From Burkholderiaceae bacterium (GTDB lineage Bacteria; Pseudomonadota; Gammaproteobacteria; Burkholderiales; Burkholderiaceae): a stretch of DNA of 64,000 nucleotides. The notes under the pieces are model-generated. The model had not been told where the DNA came from. It ran no database searches and saw only the letters and a list, made by a program, of their open reading frames with translations. The stretch is taken from the NCBI GenBank assembly GCA_947448415.1, contig CANFMT010000001.1:124001-188000 (forward strand). The letters run 5' to 3'. Below, piece after piece: positions 62,850-64,000 of the stretch. A program made the translations under genes and the position numbers. Numbering within the stretch: position 1 is the stretch's first letter; each line of letters opens with the position of its first letter.

Positions 62850-63954
62850 ATGGAAGCTGAACAACTAAACACAATATCAAATACCTTGTCTGACCTGCTC
62901 ACTCGTGAGCAAGCTCTTCGGGGGTATCTTTGACTTCGAAGTAAAGTCACGTCGCCTTACTGAAGTTAACTCTATTTTGGAAGATCCCACTATTTGGGAT
63001 GATCAAAAAAAGGCGCAAGCGCTGGGCAAGGAAAAGAAGTTGCTCGACGGCGTTGTTGCCACTCTTACTGACCTCAATACCAATATCACTGGCGCTATCG
63101 AACTATTCGATATGGCAAAAGAAGAGAGTGATTTTGAGACCATTGCCGCAATTGAGCAAGATGTTGAAAATTACAGCAAGATCGTCAATGATCTTGAATT
63201 CCGTCGCATGTTTCATAATGAGATGGATTCATGTAATTGCTTTATTGACATTCAAGCTGGTGCCGGTGGCACAGAAGCCTGTGACTGGGCCAGCATGCTT
63301 TATCGCCAATACCTCAAGTATTGTGAACGCAAAGGCTATAAAACAGAAATTCTGGAAGAGTCTGATGGCGATGTTGCCGGCATTAAAAGCGCGACGATCA
63401 AAGTTGATGGGGAATATGCCTACGGCCATCTTCGCTCTGAAACTGGCGTACATCGCTTAGTACGTAAATCACCGTTTGATTCATCTAACGGCCGTCACAC
63501 TTCATTTGCCTCAATTTATGTCTATCCAGAGATTGATGACTCTATAGAAATTGATGTCAATCCCGCTGATATTCGTACCGATACCTATCGCGCCTCCGGA
63601 GCCGGTGGCCAGCACATTAATAAAACTGACTCCGCAGTACGCCTAACCCATATCCCCACAGGCATTGTGGTGCAATGCCAGAACGATCGAAGCCAGCACC
63701 GCAACCGCGCAGAAGCAATGAGCATGCTGAAATCTCGCCTTTATGAGCACGAGATGCAAAAGCGTCGCGCCGAACAAGACAAGTTAGAAGCCAGTAAAAC
63801 AGATGTAGGTTGGGGCCATCAAATCCGCTCCTATGTTTTAGATCAAAGTCGCATTAAAGATTTACGCACTAACGTTGAGATCTCCAATACTCAAAAAGTA
63901 TTGGATGGAGATCTTGATGCCTTTATTGAAGCCAGCCTGAAACAAGGCGTTTAA
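62850..63954 (+). CDS. prfB: Peptide chain release factor 2, with programmed +1 frameshift
   Basis: Translation starts at ATG 62850 ([13 protein letters not shown]) and reads 27 codons to CTT, then an in-frame TGA at 62931-62933. A +1 shift after 62930 continues at GAC 62932 and gives 367 residues in all, the usual RF2 length. The SPF tripeptide ([16 protein letters not shown]) reads UGA and the GGQ loop ([17 protein letters not shown]) triggers release. TATAAT lies six bases before the ATG. A GTG at 62905 is not the real start. Confidence 0.95.
62918..62934 (+). promoter_or_regulatory. RF2 frameshift site (autoregulatory)
   Basis: CTT CGG GGG TAT CTT TGA C holds the canonical slippery CTT-TGA-C. 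The GGGGG stretch acts as the stimulatory Shine-Dalgarno-like element. When RF2 is scarce the ribosome shifts and makes more RF2. Confidence 0.95.
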
Positions 63955-63968
63955 TTACCTCACCTTAT

Positions 63969-64000
63969 ATGAACGACAAAGTGAACTCAAACACTACACA
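63969..64000 (+). CDS. lysS: Probable start of lysyl-tRNA synthetase (partial)
   Basis: An ATG 14 bases after prfB opens MNDKVNSNTT and runs off the right edge. The sequence seen is too short to identify. The call rests on the usual prfB-lysS order in proteobacteria. Confidence 0.5.
   Translation, partial: MNDKVNSNTT

Noticed and set aside
62905..63954. GTG-initiated RF2 gene
   Set aside because: It starts inside the real gene; the upstream ATG at 62850 and the frameshift site explain the full-length protein.

Overview
This window looks like ordinary chromosome from a freshwater betaproteobacterium of the Burkholderiaceae, most probably Polynucleobacter or a close relative. That is inferred from gene content and order (apbC beside DUF3305/DUF3306 genes, an RpfE-type gene overlapping recJ, prfB followed by a likely lysS, Bug-type binding proteins, a PiT/DUF47 pair), from short spacers and from a modest GC content; no database search was possible. 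Nearly every base is coding, on both strands. No spacer exceeds 300 bases, and no tRNA, rRNA, insertion sequence, prophage or CRISPR array was seen.

Layout. 1-2.0 kb: end of a DUF3306/DUF3305/apbC group (minus). 2.1-6.4 kb: phosphate transport (DUF47 plus PiT) and copper export (CopZ-like and divergent CopA). 6.4-12.8 kb: a DUF3047 lipoprotein, then a plus-strand envelope group (GT39, LPG-synthase-like membrane protein, GT9, PAP2 phosphatase) ending in rlmJ. 12.9-20.2 kb (minus): SOUL protein, LD-carboxypeptidase, tadA, queD, queE, two paralogous exported proteins, a B12-binding radical SAM enzyme and a DUF455 ferritin-like protein. 20.3-23.9 kb: VOC protein, HMG-CoA-lyase-type enzyme, CaiB-type CoA-transferase and a divergent LysR regulator.

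23.9-32.1 kb is the most unusual stretch. It holds a solitary TPR-secretin lipoprotein, three tandem paralogues of a secreted protein with twelve conserved cysteines, three more exported proteins (one made of 15-residue repeats), a divergent DsbA/DsbG-type thiol oxidoreductase and a DUF1080 protein. It may be a small uncharacterised envelope or secretion system whose substrates need disulfides. 32.2-37.8 kb: malate:quinone oxidoreductase with a triheme cytochrome c, an exported phytochelatin-synthase-like protein, a CruF-like carotenoid protein and a solute-binding-fold protein without a signal peptide. 37.8-47.0 kb: a catabolic island with two MmgE/PrpD proteins, two Bug/TctC binding proteins, a PDC-hydrolase-like amidohydrolase, an MBL hydrolase, a malate/lactate-dehydrogenase-family enzyme and an M20 peptidase; its substrate is unknown. 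47.1-47.6 kb: a 5' leader that can fold into two structured domains, ahead of a small unknown gene. 47.6-54.7 kb: HD protein, HPF/RaiA-like protein, a TerC-UspA fusion, NhaR-like regulator with an SbtA-like bicarbonate transporter, DUF6671, GST and a glycine-zipper lipoprotein. 54.7-64 kb: housekeeping (comEC, tatD, lolD, lolC/E, RpfE-type gene, recJ, prfB with its programmed frameshift, start of a probable lysS).

Recurrent small-scale patterns: several genes have a -10-like box about six bases before the start codon and no usable Shine-Dalgarno, suggesting leaderless mRNAs. Three genes carry a 10-11 bp tandem duplication across the stop codon.
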